Notes: generated by a model from the letters alone, not told the origin. DNA of 64,000 bases from Micromussa lordhowensis (GCA_964020085.1 OZ026598.1:20414129-20478128); one strand, 5' to 3'. Counted from the stretch's first letter, positions 12,558 to 23,260 are shown. Program-made: numbers and translations.

Positions 12558-13397
12558 TTCTAAAAACGACTGCGAAAACATAGGCCATGGTCAATAACAA
12601 TGTTTCGTATTGCAGGTTAGGGTGACAAAATGCCTGAATAAATTTACCGGCAGTTCAAAGGGTTAGTATCCAAAAGAGTTCGATATAAATTGAGCAAGCC
12701 ATCGAGAATTGAAAGCAAGAGAATCCGATTTTCCATGTAAAACATTGCACTAAATAGAAAGGTTGTCAACTATTTAGTTGAACGGAGCCGTGCTAACTGG
12801 CATAGCCTATCTGCGCTTTGTAAGTGTCAGACCATTTTCTAGGAAAAGCGTTTGGTTTCGTTTACGTTTCAAGCGTTCCATCAGGACGTTGCATGGTTAA
12901 CAAATGTTTAATGACGCGAGATAACGGTACTTAACAATTTGGGAGAATTTTCGGTTACAGACATGGAGAATGTTGTTAACCATGGTTTCATTTTTTGAGT
13001 GAAGCACTTTACAAAGCCATCGAAAGTTGGTCTATAGAGTGACGGTTGATTGGTAACATCAATTCAGACAGTGGAAAAATCGCATCACTGTGGATTTTTT
13101 TCTTTTGGTTCTTATATTCAGTCTCAGTTTCGTCCCGAGAGAGGAAAGAGTGAAAGGTTTAGAACTTATTATAAACGTCAAAAAGCAGGTTTTCCGAAAG
13201 ACAAGATTAGGTTCTTACTTTGGAAGAGTCCAGTTCTGCAAATCCTTCATCAGAGATATCATCGGCTAGCAAGTCGTCCAAGGGTTGAGAAAGCATGCTG
13301 TAATCATCGTCTATCTGGATCGTTTCTTCTTCCACTGGTAATGGTGATTCATTTCTCCTCTGATTAAACTCGAGAAGCTCAGTTGCCAGTCGTACGA

Positions 13398-14907
13398 CCG
13401 ACGAGCACATGTATAATTTGCAATTTAAATTCTTGAACCTTTGCAGCCACGCACCACGTGGTTCTTTCATTGCGGCGTTTTGATTGAATGACTTACTGAT
13501 TGCAATTAAGGCGGGATGTTTTTTTTTTTTAAGTTTTCAACCGGGATGAGATAGAAATAGATAGGCCGGACGTCCTGGTAAGATGCGGATGGTGTATTAA
13601 GCATCCCAAAAAGCAAACACAATCCTTGGACGGACGTAGAAAACTGATAAGCTCCACACCGTTAACCGTGTACAAGGAGGGGGGGGGGGGGTGAGGAGGG
13701 GGCTATGTGGAATCTCCCTCTGGGTTTTCTTTCTAATATGAAACACCAACCTTTTTTTGCATTTAATAAGCTCGCTGAATGGTGGTCATTCGCGAAGACC
13801 CAGTGGCACATCTATTAAAAGATAGTCGAATCTGGTGGAAGTCATACGGGTGAAACCGGTGTCTCGTGGGGGAGGGGTAGGGGCATGTGATCGCTTAGTC
13901 TTGGATGAAGAATTGGAACCCAATTTCGGGCCCCCTGGAATGTAAATTTGACCAACTGACACTTCTAAATGTCTTATTATAATGCCCAGGATTTTGCCCG
14001 GGGTAGGATGTTGAAGTTACATTACGTGCGGTTTAAAGAAAAAAGCGCAACTCACTCAAGGTAGTTCAGTTTATTCAAACAATATTGCCTGATAAACTTA
14101 CCTCTTACAACTAAAGCTCGGAAATGTGGTCTTCACCATGGTATTCTAAAGTTGCTGTTCTTTTTTCTGAACTGATAAATGGATATCATTGGATAACATG
14201 GAAAATATGTTTAAATAAAAAAAAAATAAAAAAACTGATAATTAAATCAGACTACACGAAGAATAACACGTTTCCAAACTCAAGCTAAACGAATTTCACA
14301 AATGGCGTCTTGTTTCCTCTGTCATGTTTAGTTTTCTTTCGTTCCCAGTTTCTTTCAGCCATGGGAATGAACACGTCACGGAAAAAAATTCAAGAAGAGA
14401 GCTAGGCGGGATCAAGTTATCTAATCGCCATGTCGCATCAGACCTTCAGGCCTCGTATCTACGTTTCTCTATCTTTCTTTCCTTCTCTCTTCCTTTCTTT
14501 CTCTCTCTTTCTTTCTTTCTCTTAGTAGGGAGGATCGACACACCGTTGTACGTATAGCGAACGCAGTGGTAAAAGCCACCCCGAAGTGAATGTTTTCGGG
14601 CAAGAGTCCATCGAGCCCTGTTTCAAACTGTTTTATCTATAAACGGAACGCTCCTACATACGCAAATTTGGATTATAGACCTGATCCACGATAGCTTGGA
14701 TCATAGGGAGGCAACTGAGGAGCAAAGAATTCACCATGGGTAACGATTCATCGTTTCCTTTGATGCACAGTGATCCAAGTGATCATGGATCACAGATCCT
14801 GTTCTCAGTCATCTAAAAGGAACACACTCTAAAATATTGTCACCGATCCGGCGTTTTGATCTTGAAAAAGGTATTAATTTAACAACAGGAGTGCATCACT
14901 AGGAGCG

Positions 14908-14946
<39 letters not shown>

Positions 14947-15176
14947 AGACCGGTCTATTTTTAGGCATCTTTTCCCACGGAATAGGTTTGTTCCGGTCTA
15001 CATTGGCGCGCATCGGTAATGAAAAAGTGGCTGTTTGTCTTCAGTTTTAATCTTCCGGTAAAATAACTAAGGTTCCTGCAGGGGCCTGAATTCGTATCTA
15101 TATGTTTCTTTCTAAACTGAATCTAAAAATAGATCGGTATGTAAAAACCCCGTGATAGTTACACGCTCTTGTTTAA
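13398..15176. other. Intergenic stretch right of segment copy 1
   Basis: Unique sequence with a G-run (13678-13691), poly-T and poly-A tracts, the CT-rich repeat, and inverted GATCCA/TGGATC pieces near 14685-14800. No coding region or RNA gene is supported. Confidence 0.6.
14461..14522. repeat. CT-rich simple repeat
   Basis: Impure run of TTTC, CTTT and TCTC on the plus strand, about 60 bp. Confidence 0.7.
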
Positions 15177-15293
15177 CAATTATTCCAGGTGCTCGTGTTG
15201 GATATGAGATGACAGATAGCCAACGAAACCCATAGCGCTGACTCGAGTTGGCTATAATCATCTCGTATCCAACAAGTGCAAGTGGAATAGTTG
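15177..15293. mobile_element. Foldback MITE related to that at 6257
   Basis: CAATTATTCC...GTGTTGGATATGAGATGA pairs with TCATCTCGTATCCAAC...GGAATAGTTG over almost the whole length, with a short unpaired centre. Confidence 0.68.
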
Positions 15294-15930
15294 TTTTATT
15301 TACAACGCCCCCTAAAATATTGAAAACTAAACTAAAATAAAAATAACTAGACGTTGCAAGAGCGTTTACTTAATCATAGTCAATTGTATACAGGGCGTGG
15401 AAAATCAATATTGTGATCTGAACGAGATAAGTTTTTCGTTTATTTTAACAAAAAGCTTTTTTTTCAAGTTTCCAGTTTGCTCCAAAAGTTCTTGTACAGA
15501 GGCCAGATATCGGTAACTGATCATGATAGTAATATTTCTTTCGGCGTGTCGAAGCGGCCGCGATTCTGACATTTTGATGGGTTTGCATCTGCACGAGAGC
15601 CAAATCTTTCCGCACATAGCTAGTTTTTTGTGTAGCCCTTAATTTGGTCGTAACTTAATGCTTCTCACGATCGTGCAACAATTTCTTACCTAGCAGTAGT
15701 AATGCAAATGGACCCTATACAGTAGAGCTCTGATTGTAAAACAGTCATTTCCACACGAGAAAGAAGCACAATACTTCACATGATGCTTACACTTTTATTC
15801 GAATCATTACAGGTCAGTGACAATGTGTGAAATGAAACTGCGTATAAATTGCACGATATCGAGTGGAATCCTAAGACCATTGATTGTCATTAATGTTCTT
15901 AAAACTTATCAAAACTTCTTTTTTTTTCTT
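15294..15930. other. Intergenic stretch downstream of the 1011-residue protein gene
   Basis: Contains the probable 3' UTR (to about 15780) and an unsupported minus-strand ORF of 70 residues (15405-15617, with AERNITIMISYRYLASV). The ORF looks protein-like but has no conserved feature that I know. Confidence 0.4.
15794..15799 (-). promoter_or_regulatory. Polyadenylation signal AATAAA for the 1011-residue protein gene
   Basis: AATAAA on the minus strand, about 130 nt past the stop at 15931. Position and sequence suit the gene; no other canonical signal was noticed closer to the stop. Confidence 0.5.
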
Positions 15931-18900
15931 TCATTGTGCTTTTAAATTATCAGCATCTTGATGGTCGTTTGATGAGGTATTTTTACTCTCGGGCGGCTCG
16001 CCTGCCACATCTTCATTTCCCTTTTCGCAGTAGTAACCTCTCAAATTACTAACTGAGTTAGTGGGACCATTTGGCTTTGACGGACATGGAACGCATCGTT
16101 TATCCCTCCATTCTGGTCGATATGTATTACCTGTGCAGCACCCAAAGGCAGTTTCGTCTCTGTGATGCCATAAAACTCGCCTTTTCTTAAGATTAGGATT
16201 GGGGAGAAAACGAAGCTTTACTTTTGCTATCATCAGAAGATTTGTGGCAGGATTTGGAGCATTCCATGTCAAGTCTTTTTCTCCAGACTCGACGGTGTAC
16301 CTAACCTTCCATGTTGATAGAATGGTGGGCATGATGCTTTTGGTGATTGGAGGCACGCGGGTATTGGTGTCGCAGATCTTGGGGAGATTGTTACAGAGGC
16401 TGTATGGATTTGACGCTTCTTTACCGTTTGGGCATCGATCAAAACCTTGAGTGTAAATTGTTAGGTATTCACTGTCCTGAAATGGTACGTTGTACACGAC
16501 GTTAGATGTCTCACTGAATGAGCTCCCCGCCACTGAAGTCAACTCAATGCGGGTTCGAGAGTGCTGCTTTTCATTCCCTGTTTTATATTCTTTCAGTGGA
16601 AGGTACAACTTGAAACTCTCTACATAGGGTGCTAAGAACTCTTCACCGGCCAACCAGTTGTATTTCCTTAACCAAGACCTCTGGGCCGGTAACCGAAAAG
16701 TGACAGAATTGCCTTTTGCCAAAGAAGGCAGATTAATATAACCTGTATCGCCATTAAATTGGGGACGCGTTGGTATGTAAACAAATCTTACATCAGCATC
16801 GTACGTAGTATCGGGATTACAAGCAATGATGTTGTCTATATCATCGTTCGTAAAAAATCCAGTGGGTAAGCAAATGGTTTTCCTTCCATGGCTACAATCA
16901 GTGATTTTCTTCCCCTGGTTCAGGTACTCCAGTTTGTCGCAATACAAACTTGCATGTGACTGAAGCCGATATTGCGTCATAAAGAAACCCAACATAAGCT
17001 GGCTAGCATCCAGAAGGTCATTTGACACTGTTATGGATTCTGCTAACTTTTTCGCAACGTTACCACGGACCACGCGAGCCAATGCATCGACAAGATCAAA
17101 CTGGAAGTCGAATATGTTTTCTCTTAACGCAGCAAATTCTGCTAGAGTTCCTTCTAGTCTTTCACACAGCAGCATCCCTCCCACCACGCCCTGGCTTACA
17201 GAAGCACCAACACCTTGTGCGCCAAACAACAAATCACAAGTCGACCCCTTAAACGCGGCCCAAAGAGCATCGTTTTGAGCCAACCGAGCCTTGCTGACCT
17301 TGGGTGTATAATCTCCATAGCCCTTTATGAACTTATCAGCATCAAAACCAATTTCTCCAATCTTGTTCTTCTTTATGGCTTCTACCATGTCGTTTAAGTT
17401 TGAAATCTGATCAGCGTTATCTTTGAAGTCTTTGGCCAAGCCCGACAAGTCTTCGTATACACTTTTTAGATTAGCCATGAGAGCGGAACCTCTTGCAAGC
17501 TCTTGTACCGCTCTCGCAACTTCTGCTGTTTGTTCGTAGATGTCACCAGCCTCTACTCCGCCAAAGATCACCTTTAATGGATTTAAGTGTTCTGCAATCT
17601 TTAGTCCCAGAATGGTGCTTTCTTCAATTACTTGAGCTACTTGAGTTACCAGTAGGGCAGTCATGGCATCTTTTATGTCCTTCTCCACCTTTGTAGACAA
17701 TGTTTTAGCCTGGCCGTCAAATTCTTTCAATTTATCCTTCAGGAATGTAACGTCAGCTTGCGCAATAGCTTGATCGTATTTGGCAAGACCTTGAAAATAC
17801 TTTGAAATACCCTCAACAGCAGTTCGCAAGTTTGTGTCAAGACTTTGTATATTCCCGAGAAGTTTTATGTGTTTTAATGCGTCCCTCTTGAGCTCGAGCA
17901 TTTTTGCATTATCAATTCTCGAATATAATCGCAAATTACGCGTCGGTGGAGGATTAATACGGTCGCGTTCGACTTTTTTTAAAGACTCGAAGGCTTTGAA
18001 AATGCTTCCAACAGCACACATATCCTCCGCTTGGAGGTCGATACAGGCTAAAGATACGAAACTGATAGCATTTTTTCTCTCCTCCACCATTGACATGGCC
18101 TTGTCTAGATTGGAAAAAGCTTTTTCTTTAGCGGCTTTTCTAAAAAAATCACCCCAGTAAAAGGTGGAGCCATAGGCCATAATCAAGTTTGTCATTGTAT
18201 CAATCTCTTTGAGGTTTTTCGTCAACGCCGACTTCTCGGGTTTTCCAAGAGAATTGCTACAAAAGCTCTTTGCGATGAAAGCACTGATCTTGTACCACAG
18301 CAAGGCTCCCATCATCGGAAGTGCTTTCGCCACGTCACATCGATTGTCCTTTGTACAAGCATCTTTCGTATTTGTGCCATCCGAATCACCATACGGGTGA
18401 GGTGTTTTGGCTCCGGCACACTGTTTAATGTTGCTGCAGATTTTGTCTGTTGAGAAGATGAAAGTGCCTTCCTTCTCTAGATCTTTCTTAATTGGAGAAC
18501 ACATGGCATCCACGGGTATGGTGCTGTCAACTGGTTTTGATTGGGGAGGTGAAAGAAGAGTGGTGATGCAGCGATAGTCGTAATGTGCTCTTAGTGTCCT
18601 TAAAATGAATCCAAGTCCACGTTTGTCATAATTTGCCTTTAGTTGTTTGCTCTGAAAGAACTTGGTTACAATGGGTTCCTCGGGTTGCTGCAAAAGTCCT
18701 TTTAGCAATGTGCGATCTCTTTCCACGGCAGACAGGTCTAGGTTATCGATCCCTGTAAGTTGAGCAGAAACCTTTCCGAGAATTTCAAGAAGGCCTTCAA
18801 TATTTTGTGCATTTGGCTCATTCTTTACCTTGTCAAGCTTCTCGATGTATGAATCTCTCGCTTGAAGAACGACTTGCAACTTTTTGGCCCATTTGGGATC

Positions 18901-18966
18901 CCTCTCTGTCGCATTGACACCGAAAAATATTAAGAGGACTAAGATGGTACACTTAACGATGATCAT
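15931..18966 (-). CDS. Large secreted protein of unknown function, intronless (1011 residues)
   Basis: One uninterrupted ORF from ATG at 18966 to the stop at 15931. Residues 1-19 (MIIVKCTILVLLIFFGVNA) form a clear signal peptide. Residues about 20-680 are charged and probably helical, with repeated lysine/glutamate-rich stretches and scattered cysteines. The middle (about 560-680) has a glycine/valine-rich hydrophobic patch and long amphipathic helices. From about 690 to 960 the composition changes to aromatic, proline-rich and probably beta-structured, then a compact cysteine cluster (FGCCTG, RCVPCPSK, GYYCEKG) precedes a hydrophilic tail with an NTS glycosylation site. There is no second membrane segment. 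I do not recognise the family. A 3' splice-like TTTTAG just upstream near 19002 suggests an intron in the 5' UTR. The lack of coding introns contrasts with the neighbouring genes. Confidence 0.85.
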   Translation of the reverse strand: MIIVKCTILVLLIFFGVNATERDPKWAKKLQVVLQARDSYIEKLDKVKNEPNAQNIEGLLEILGKVSAQLTGIDNLDLSAVERDRTLLKGLLQQPEEPIVTKFFQSKQLKANYDKRGLGFILRTLRAHYDYRCITTLLSPPQSKPVDSTIPVDAMCSPIKKDLEKEGTFIFSTDKICSNIKQCAGAKTPHPYGDSDGTNTKDACTKDNRCDVAKALPMMGALLWYKISAFIAKSFCSNSLGKPEKSALTKNLKEIDTMTNLIMAYGSTFYWGDFFRKAAKEKAFSNLDKAMSMVEERKNAISFVSLACIDLQAEDMCAVGSIFKAFESLKKVERDRINPPPTRNLRLYSRIDNAKMLELKRDALKHIKLLGNIQSLDTNLRTAVEGISKYFQGLAKYDQAIAQADVTFLKDKLKEFDGQAKTLSTKVEKDIKDAMTALLVTQVAQVIEESTILGLKIAEHLNPLKVIFGGVEAGDIYEQTAEVARAVQELARGSALMANLKSVYEDLSGLAKDFKDNADQISNLNDMVEAIKKNKIGEIGFDADKFIKGYGDYTPKVSKARLAQNDALWAAFKGSTCDLLFGAQGVGASVSQGVVGGMLLCERLEGTLAEFAALRENIFDFQFDLVDALARVVRGNVAKKLAESITVSNDLLDASQLMLGFFMTQYRLQSHASLYCDKLEYLNQGKKITDCSHGRKTICLPTGFFTNDDIDNIIACNPDTTYDADVRFVYIPTRPQFNGDTGYINLPSLAKGNSVTFRLPAQRSWLRKYNWLAGEEFLAPYVESFKLYLPLKEYKTGNEKQHSRTRIELTSVAGSSFSETSNVVYNVPFQDSEYLTIYTQGFDRCPNGKEASNPYSLCNNLPKICDTNTRVPPITKSIMPTILSTWKVRYTVESGEKDLTWNAPNPATNLLMIAKVKLRFLPNPNLKKRRVLWHHRDETAFGCCTGNTYRPEWRDKRCVPCPSKPNGPTNSVSNLRGYYCEKGNEDVAGEPPESKNTSSNDHQDADNLKAQ

Positions 18967-19363
18967 CCTCGATTGCTCTCTTCACGGCAATATCTTCAGG
19001 TTTTCTAAAAATGTGCATAACATAAAATCTGAGTTAGTGTGATTAGGCGCTGCCTATAGATATGGAGAATCCTACAACAGGAATGAATATTGGAATTTTC
19101 CTTTTTTCCTCAAAAAGACCCTTTTATGAATTATCTTCAGGAATATGCCTTAAAAGTTCCAGCGAGTTCAATTTTTGAAAAGCTAAGAAAGTTTGAAATA
19201 TTAGTCGATCAACCCGAGATTGCCAATGAAATTTATGTAAAGTTCAGCATTTTTAATAGCCCAGCACAGAAAGAAGAAAACTTGCATTGATTCCATATTT
19301 AAGCAGTTTGTAAGTTATCCTTTAATTTAAAAAGAGGAAAACGTGCAGCGCGCAACCATCGAG

Positions 19364-19475
19364 TTATGGATGCACGCGGGAGGTTGCTAAGCACGAAAAA
19401 AGTGTAAGAGTCGCAGAAAGCGACAGCCGAGCGCAACTTGAGTGCTTAGCAAACCTCCCAAGTGCATCCAAAACT
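19364..19475. mobile_element. Foldback MITE
   Basis: ATGGATGCACGCGGGAGGTT pairs with AACCTCCCAAGTGCATCC, and TGCTAAGCAC with GTGCTTAGCA. A second small hairpin (GCATCCAAAACT / AGTTTTGGATGC) follows to about 19490. Confidence 0.62.
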
Positions 19476-19635
19476 CCAGTTTTGGATGCGTTTACCATTT
19501 CTTTTGTAACGTTGAGGCTTTTAAACATCTTTCCTACCGAATAGATGTGTCTATTGAATCTCGTCTTACTTAAATGAATTCAAAAGCGCACGATCAACCG
19601 CTGGAAAATGTTCATTCAAAAACTGACAAGTTCTC

Positions 19636-20343
19636 AATAGCAGGTTTGTGGTTTACGTTTTCCTTTCCACTTCCTTTTTCAATTGATAAGTTGCGCGTCT
19701 AAGGCCAAAATTGAGTACAAGTATGGCCACTTTCGTTATTTGATAAACTAAAAGAACAGAAAACTGACGCTTAAATGAAAATGTCAGAAGTAATGTTTGC
19801 AATGTTTGTAAGTAAAGGTTTGTTCACAATGCGGTCGCTCTTTCAAGCTGTCGCTGTCAGAGTTCAACGATCGAGAAAAACGAAAAAATTTATTAGAGGC
19901 TCCAATGTTTTGATAAAACTACGTTTATTAAAGCTCAGTAAAACTATACTATCTTTCACATTTTTGAAACAGAAGGATTTCGTATTTAAGACTTCCCTTA
20001 AGGTGGCTCCAAATAGTTTCCAGCACTTTCGAAGACTTAGATTTTGATGAATCATGATAGCCATTCTTTATCAGTTGATGGTACAATCATTGTGTCAAAA
20101 AAACTGCCCAATTATTGGTGAACACATTGTTATAATTTTCGCGAGACAATAGGTTACCATTATGTACCATTATAGGTTACCAGTATGTCCTGCTGAAAAC
20201 ACCCATAATGATATCCTTAAGGGCTTCAAATTCAAAAACGGCATGGGGAAATTTCCTTTTATATGAAATGTTAAGAAACAGGATAAGACGCAACTTTTGA
20301 CAAAGTTCTAAAAAAAACTGTACATGGGGTTCAGAGCCACCTT
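19636..20343. mobile_element. AAGGTGGCTC-type element, inverted copy
   Basis: Reverse complement of the 8.6-kb element: the stretch with AGCAGGTTTGTGG (from 19639) and the region 20090-20343 ending GAGCCACCTT match it in order. About 19750-20040 holds extra sequence not found in the other copies. Confidence 0.55.
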
Positions 20344-20376
20344 AAATTTTCAAAATTTTAAGGTGGCTCTGAACCC
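20327..20376. repeat. Near-perfect palindrome where two transposon ends meet head to head
   Basis: GGGTTCAGAGCCACCTTAAA is followed after a few A/T bases by its inverse ending at 20376. The left arm ends the element at 19636-20343; the right arm starts a second, truncated copy that fades near 20440. Confidence 0.7.
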
Positions 20377-20826
20377 TATGAACAGAATTTTATGAAACTT
20401 TGCCAAAAGTTGCGTTCTCTCCTGTTTATCAAAATTTGATGACACGAAGCACTGATATCAATGCGGCATTAAGATCGTTTCTAACGTCCACTAAATTTTT
20501 CCATCGCTCGAAAGGCTACCAGTTGCTTAGTCATCGCCCGTAGATCGTAAAACCAAGAAACATTCAACAAGAGAAATTTTTCCAGCTTCGTAATTTTTGT
20601 TGAACATTACTACAAAAATACGTACTGTAGAATTTTCAGTTTTGATCGGTAAATTCAGCCACATGAAATCCTAACCTTAACGTAGTTTAAAGGACATTAA
20701 AACGTCAAAGGTTTTAACTTTCTAAGAAAATACCTGCGGTTCCCCGCACCCTTATTTTATCGGTTACTCGCTTAACTAGAATTGCGAACATTTTGCAAGA
20801 AACTAGAAACTTCGACTACAGAAAAG

Positions 20827-21024
20827 ATGGATAACCGAATAAGTTATTCTTTTAAATGCGTTACCTTTAAAAAGAAATGGCTGGTTCCCCAAAACACTCC
20901 GCTAGTAATAAGCTATCGTGCCACTACGATGACCACCAACATCTCTGAATACAACGATGATGCCAAAATTAACTCTAACCTAAAGGAAATTTTATTTCCT
21001 TCTTTGACCTGTAAAATTATCTAA
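20827..21024 (+). CDS. Small ORF of unknown function in tandem unit 1 (65 residues)
   Basis: Starts with MDNRISYSFK and ends LTCKII. It is lysine-rich and has no signal peptide or known motif. The same frame stays open in unit 2 with few changes and even continues longer there. That supports coding only weakly, since the units are close in sequence. It may be an exon or chance. Confidence 0.25.
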   Translation: MDNRISYSFKCVTFKKKWLVPQNTPLVISYRATTMTTNISEYNDDAKINSNLKEILFPSLTCKII

Positions 21025-21539
21025 TTACAAACACAGGTAGGGCACTTATGTCATTTTCAAATCTTCCAAGTTTTAAGTTTCTTTGTTCCATACTGGTGGC
21101 AAGAAGGTGACTAGGTCAAGGTTCGATTATTGAGTTTATTACTAATTAAAGAATCGTCAAATACGTTTTAGACTACAATTCACCTTGAGAAAATGAGGTG
21201 GACATCAAACATGGTCTCTTGAATTCACACGTTAGATTTTTTAACATTCATTTTGAACCTCTTTTTGCTGTTTATACCTCGACCTTCTTCTCAGAATGCT
21301 AGATAACTGATGATCGATTTTGGGCTAAAATATTTATGCCGTGGTACGCATCAAGAGACGGTAGTAATAATCGTTCTTTCTTATTCGTTCTCTGTGCTAT
21401 TTGTGTCGGTTTAATTTTCGATGTATTGATTAATGTCAGGTGAATGCTAGGGGCGTTTCAACCACAATTAAATTCCTAAAAAGAACTTTATACTGTACAT
21501 TCAATGAATGCGATTTTCATATTCGCCTCTTTTTAGTAT

Positions 21540-23260
21540 CATCGCGCAGAATGCCTGGACATCATCAATTATTCATAAGCAGCGAAGTGGCTAATTTGCA
21601 TGCGAACGCGAGTTCAATAGGCCAGAATAAGAGAAGAAAAGGCCAAAATTGGCGAAGTGGGGTTGACAAAAATCGATTTTCTGATTTCCTGAAGTTCGAA
21701 CATGCAATTCGGCATACGGCTTTTTGAAGAGTCATGATTTAACTACTATGTGAGCCTAAACTAAAGGAGATTTAGGAAGTAGAAGGACTATCCCTTCGCA
21801 GTTGAAAAACTGCAAAATCGGACGATTTTTTGTATGAAGTCCGTTTTCAACAGAGATTTTTGGAAAATTCAAACGGCCTTGCAAAATTCGGCATACGGCA
21901 AATGGAAGATGGATCTTTTCTTAAACAAAATCCGTTTTAAGTTTGGTAATTGGTGAGCGAGAACCACTATCCCTTTCAGCTTGAAAACTGCCAGGTCAAG
22001 TTGCGTTCGAAAATGGCGCGTTCAAGGAAAGCGAGCCATTGTATTTAGCTCAGCACTGCATAACAATGGCTGTCAAAACTAACAATTCCCATTCAAGAAA
22101 ACGATTTAGATGTAAATTAGTTCCTATTTGCCGCGAATTTTAAACTATAGTCTCAGCCGAGTCATTCGCCCATAACGCGCAATGAACATGGAGGAAGGAA
22201 AAAACGCCAGTGATCGGGAGCTCTTTTCAGAACTCTTCGAAAACCCGATCCACCCTCTATTTATTCATATGGTTCCTCCTTTCGTTGATGAAAACGACCG
22301 GATGTTTCGTCTGCAAGTGAGTGGCGAAGCACTTTGGAAGTGGAAAGATGTTTGTAAGGCAGGAACACTGTTTGAATTACTTCAAGCGAGTATTCCCTCG
22401 GTTACTAGCTACACGACTCGGCGTGCGAACGAGTCGGAGACGTTGTCGCCCGAAGCGTTAGACGATTTCGGGAAAAGTTACAAAGCAGCACGAACGGAAA
22501 AAAAAGAATGAGATAAGCGGCCATCGATCGATCAACGGACTTTGCTTCAGTTCGTTGCTTTGAAACCACGAACGTAGCGTGGTCAAAAGTAAACAATGTT
22601 CGGTATATGGCAGTACAGTTGGACCATGCTAATTCGAACTCGGTTTTTTTTAAACTCAACACCGTATCATTTTCCTTGGATTCGCCCTTTTGTCATTTGC
22701 TATCGGCTATTTCGAATTTCCGCTATTTCAAACTATTGTACTAAAAAGCTCGAGCGGGCAAGATTCATTCCGCGCCGTCTTTATCTTTTGCAAACATAAG
22801 CACGCTATCCAAGAATAACATGATAGTTTGAAGCAGTTCCGTTTTGCACAACAAAAGAAACTCCTTCCTACGAATCAGCCAAAGCTTTGAAAACTCACGA
22901 TTTTGACCCAAACGATTGTTTTGCTCGAGCGCAAAGAGGGCGCAAGATTTTAGACGGATCAACAACAAATTTTTTCGCTCCTTTTCAGAGGCAGAAGCGG
23001 TGCATTTACTTTGAGAGGTGCGAACAATAGCGAAAACAATACCCCGGAAACTTCATTGTTCCGAAGTTCCGCTGTCTTCAAGTTAATGAGCATGGCCTTA
23101 TTCCCCAAAGAGAATAGCAGGAGTTTAGCTTAACCAATGAGACTCGCCCCCTTGCGTTCAACTTGCGTTTATTTGAATAATAATGCGCGATATGACAGAC
23201 CTAAGATATCTCATGAACTGCAAGTAAATGTCCCGAGAACAATGGGCATTCTGCGCGATG
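21540..23260. mobile_element. Probable DNA transposon with 16-bp TIRs, present only in tandem unit 1
   Basis: The left end CATCGCGCAGAATGCC (21540-21555) is matched exactly in inverse at 23245-23260. Unit 2 has no such segment at the matching site (near 26289), so the 1721-bp block behaves as an insertion. No clean target-site duplication is visible, so loss from unit 2 by recombination between the inverted ends cannot be excluded. Two GGCATACGGC motifs (near 21713 and 21891) repeat inside. It carries one ORF of 109 residues but no recognisable transposase, so it is probably non-autonomous. Confidence 0.6.
22182..22511 (+). CDS. Unknown ORF inside the TIR-bounded segment (109 residues)
   Basis: Starts MNMEEGKNASDRELFSELF and is acidic at first, with two closely spaced tryptophans (ALWKWKDVC) and a basic end. 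It has no DDE, zinc-finger or DNA-binding motif that I recognise. It may be cargo, a remnant or the first exon of a gene with the rest unrecognised. Together with the surrounding segment it is absent from unit 2. Confidence 0.3.
   Translation: MNMEEGKNASDRELFSELFENPIHPLFIHMVPPFVDENDRMFRLQVSGEALWKWKDVCKAGTLFELLQASIPSVTSYTTRRANESETLSPEALDDFGKSYKAARTEKKE

Larger units (their letters stand above)
10074..13390 (-). pseudogene. Orphan 3' fragment of the spectrin-repeat gene
   Basis: Three parts match the last three exons of the intact gene. Part one, 13219-13390, keeps frame and donor but its acceptor AG is replaced by CG at the duplication edge. Part two keeps only the acceptor and about the first 15 nt (around 12558-12572); the rest is replaced by two tRNA-SINE units, so it runs into a stop. 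Part three, 10074-10337, is an intact 264-nt terminal exon with acceptor and stop. A 1676-bp transposon (10393-12068) sits in the last intron. The ORF around part one stays open upstream to 13470 in unique sequence, so a chimeric transcript is possible but nothing supports it. Confidence 0.8.
1..13391. repeat. Segmental duplication, copy 1 (decayed copy)
   Basis: Base 1 matches base 35038, and collinear similarity, broken by indels, runs to 13391 (matching 47219). The copy probably continues beyond the left edge, because copy 2 still has UBE3D coding sequence at 35002-35037. It contains a UBE3D pseudogene and the 3' end of a spectrin-repeat gene, both on the minus strand. Insertions found only here are 6257 to about 6778, 8826-9000, 10393-12068 and 12113-12557. 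About 690 bp near 4697-5365 is also absent from copy 2. By eye the aligned parts differ by only a few percent; no identity was calculated. Confidence 0.93.

Noticed and set aside
12332..12583. 83-residue ORF with VAQWLEHPTRS
   Set aside because: This is the translation of the tRNA-like SINE head, a frequent false gene in cnidarian genomes.
13050..13367. 105-residue plus-strand ORF
   Set aside because: It is the antisense shadow of the spectrin exon 13219-13390.
17834..18160. 108-residue plus-strand ORF
   Set aside because: It lies antisense inside the 1011-residue gene; other plus-strand ORFs there are shadows too.
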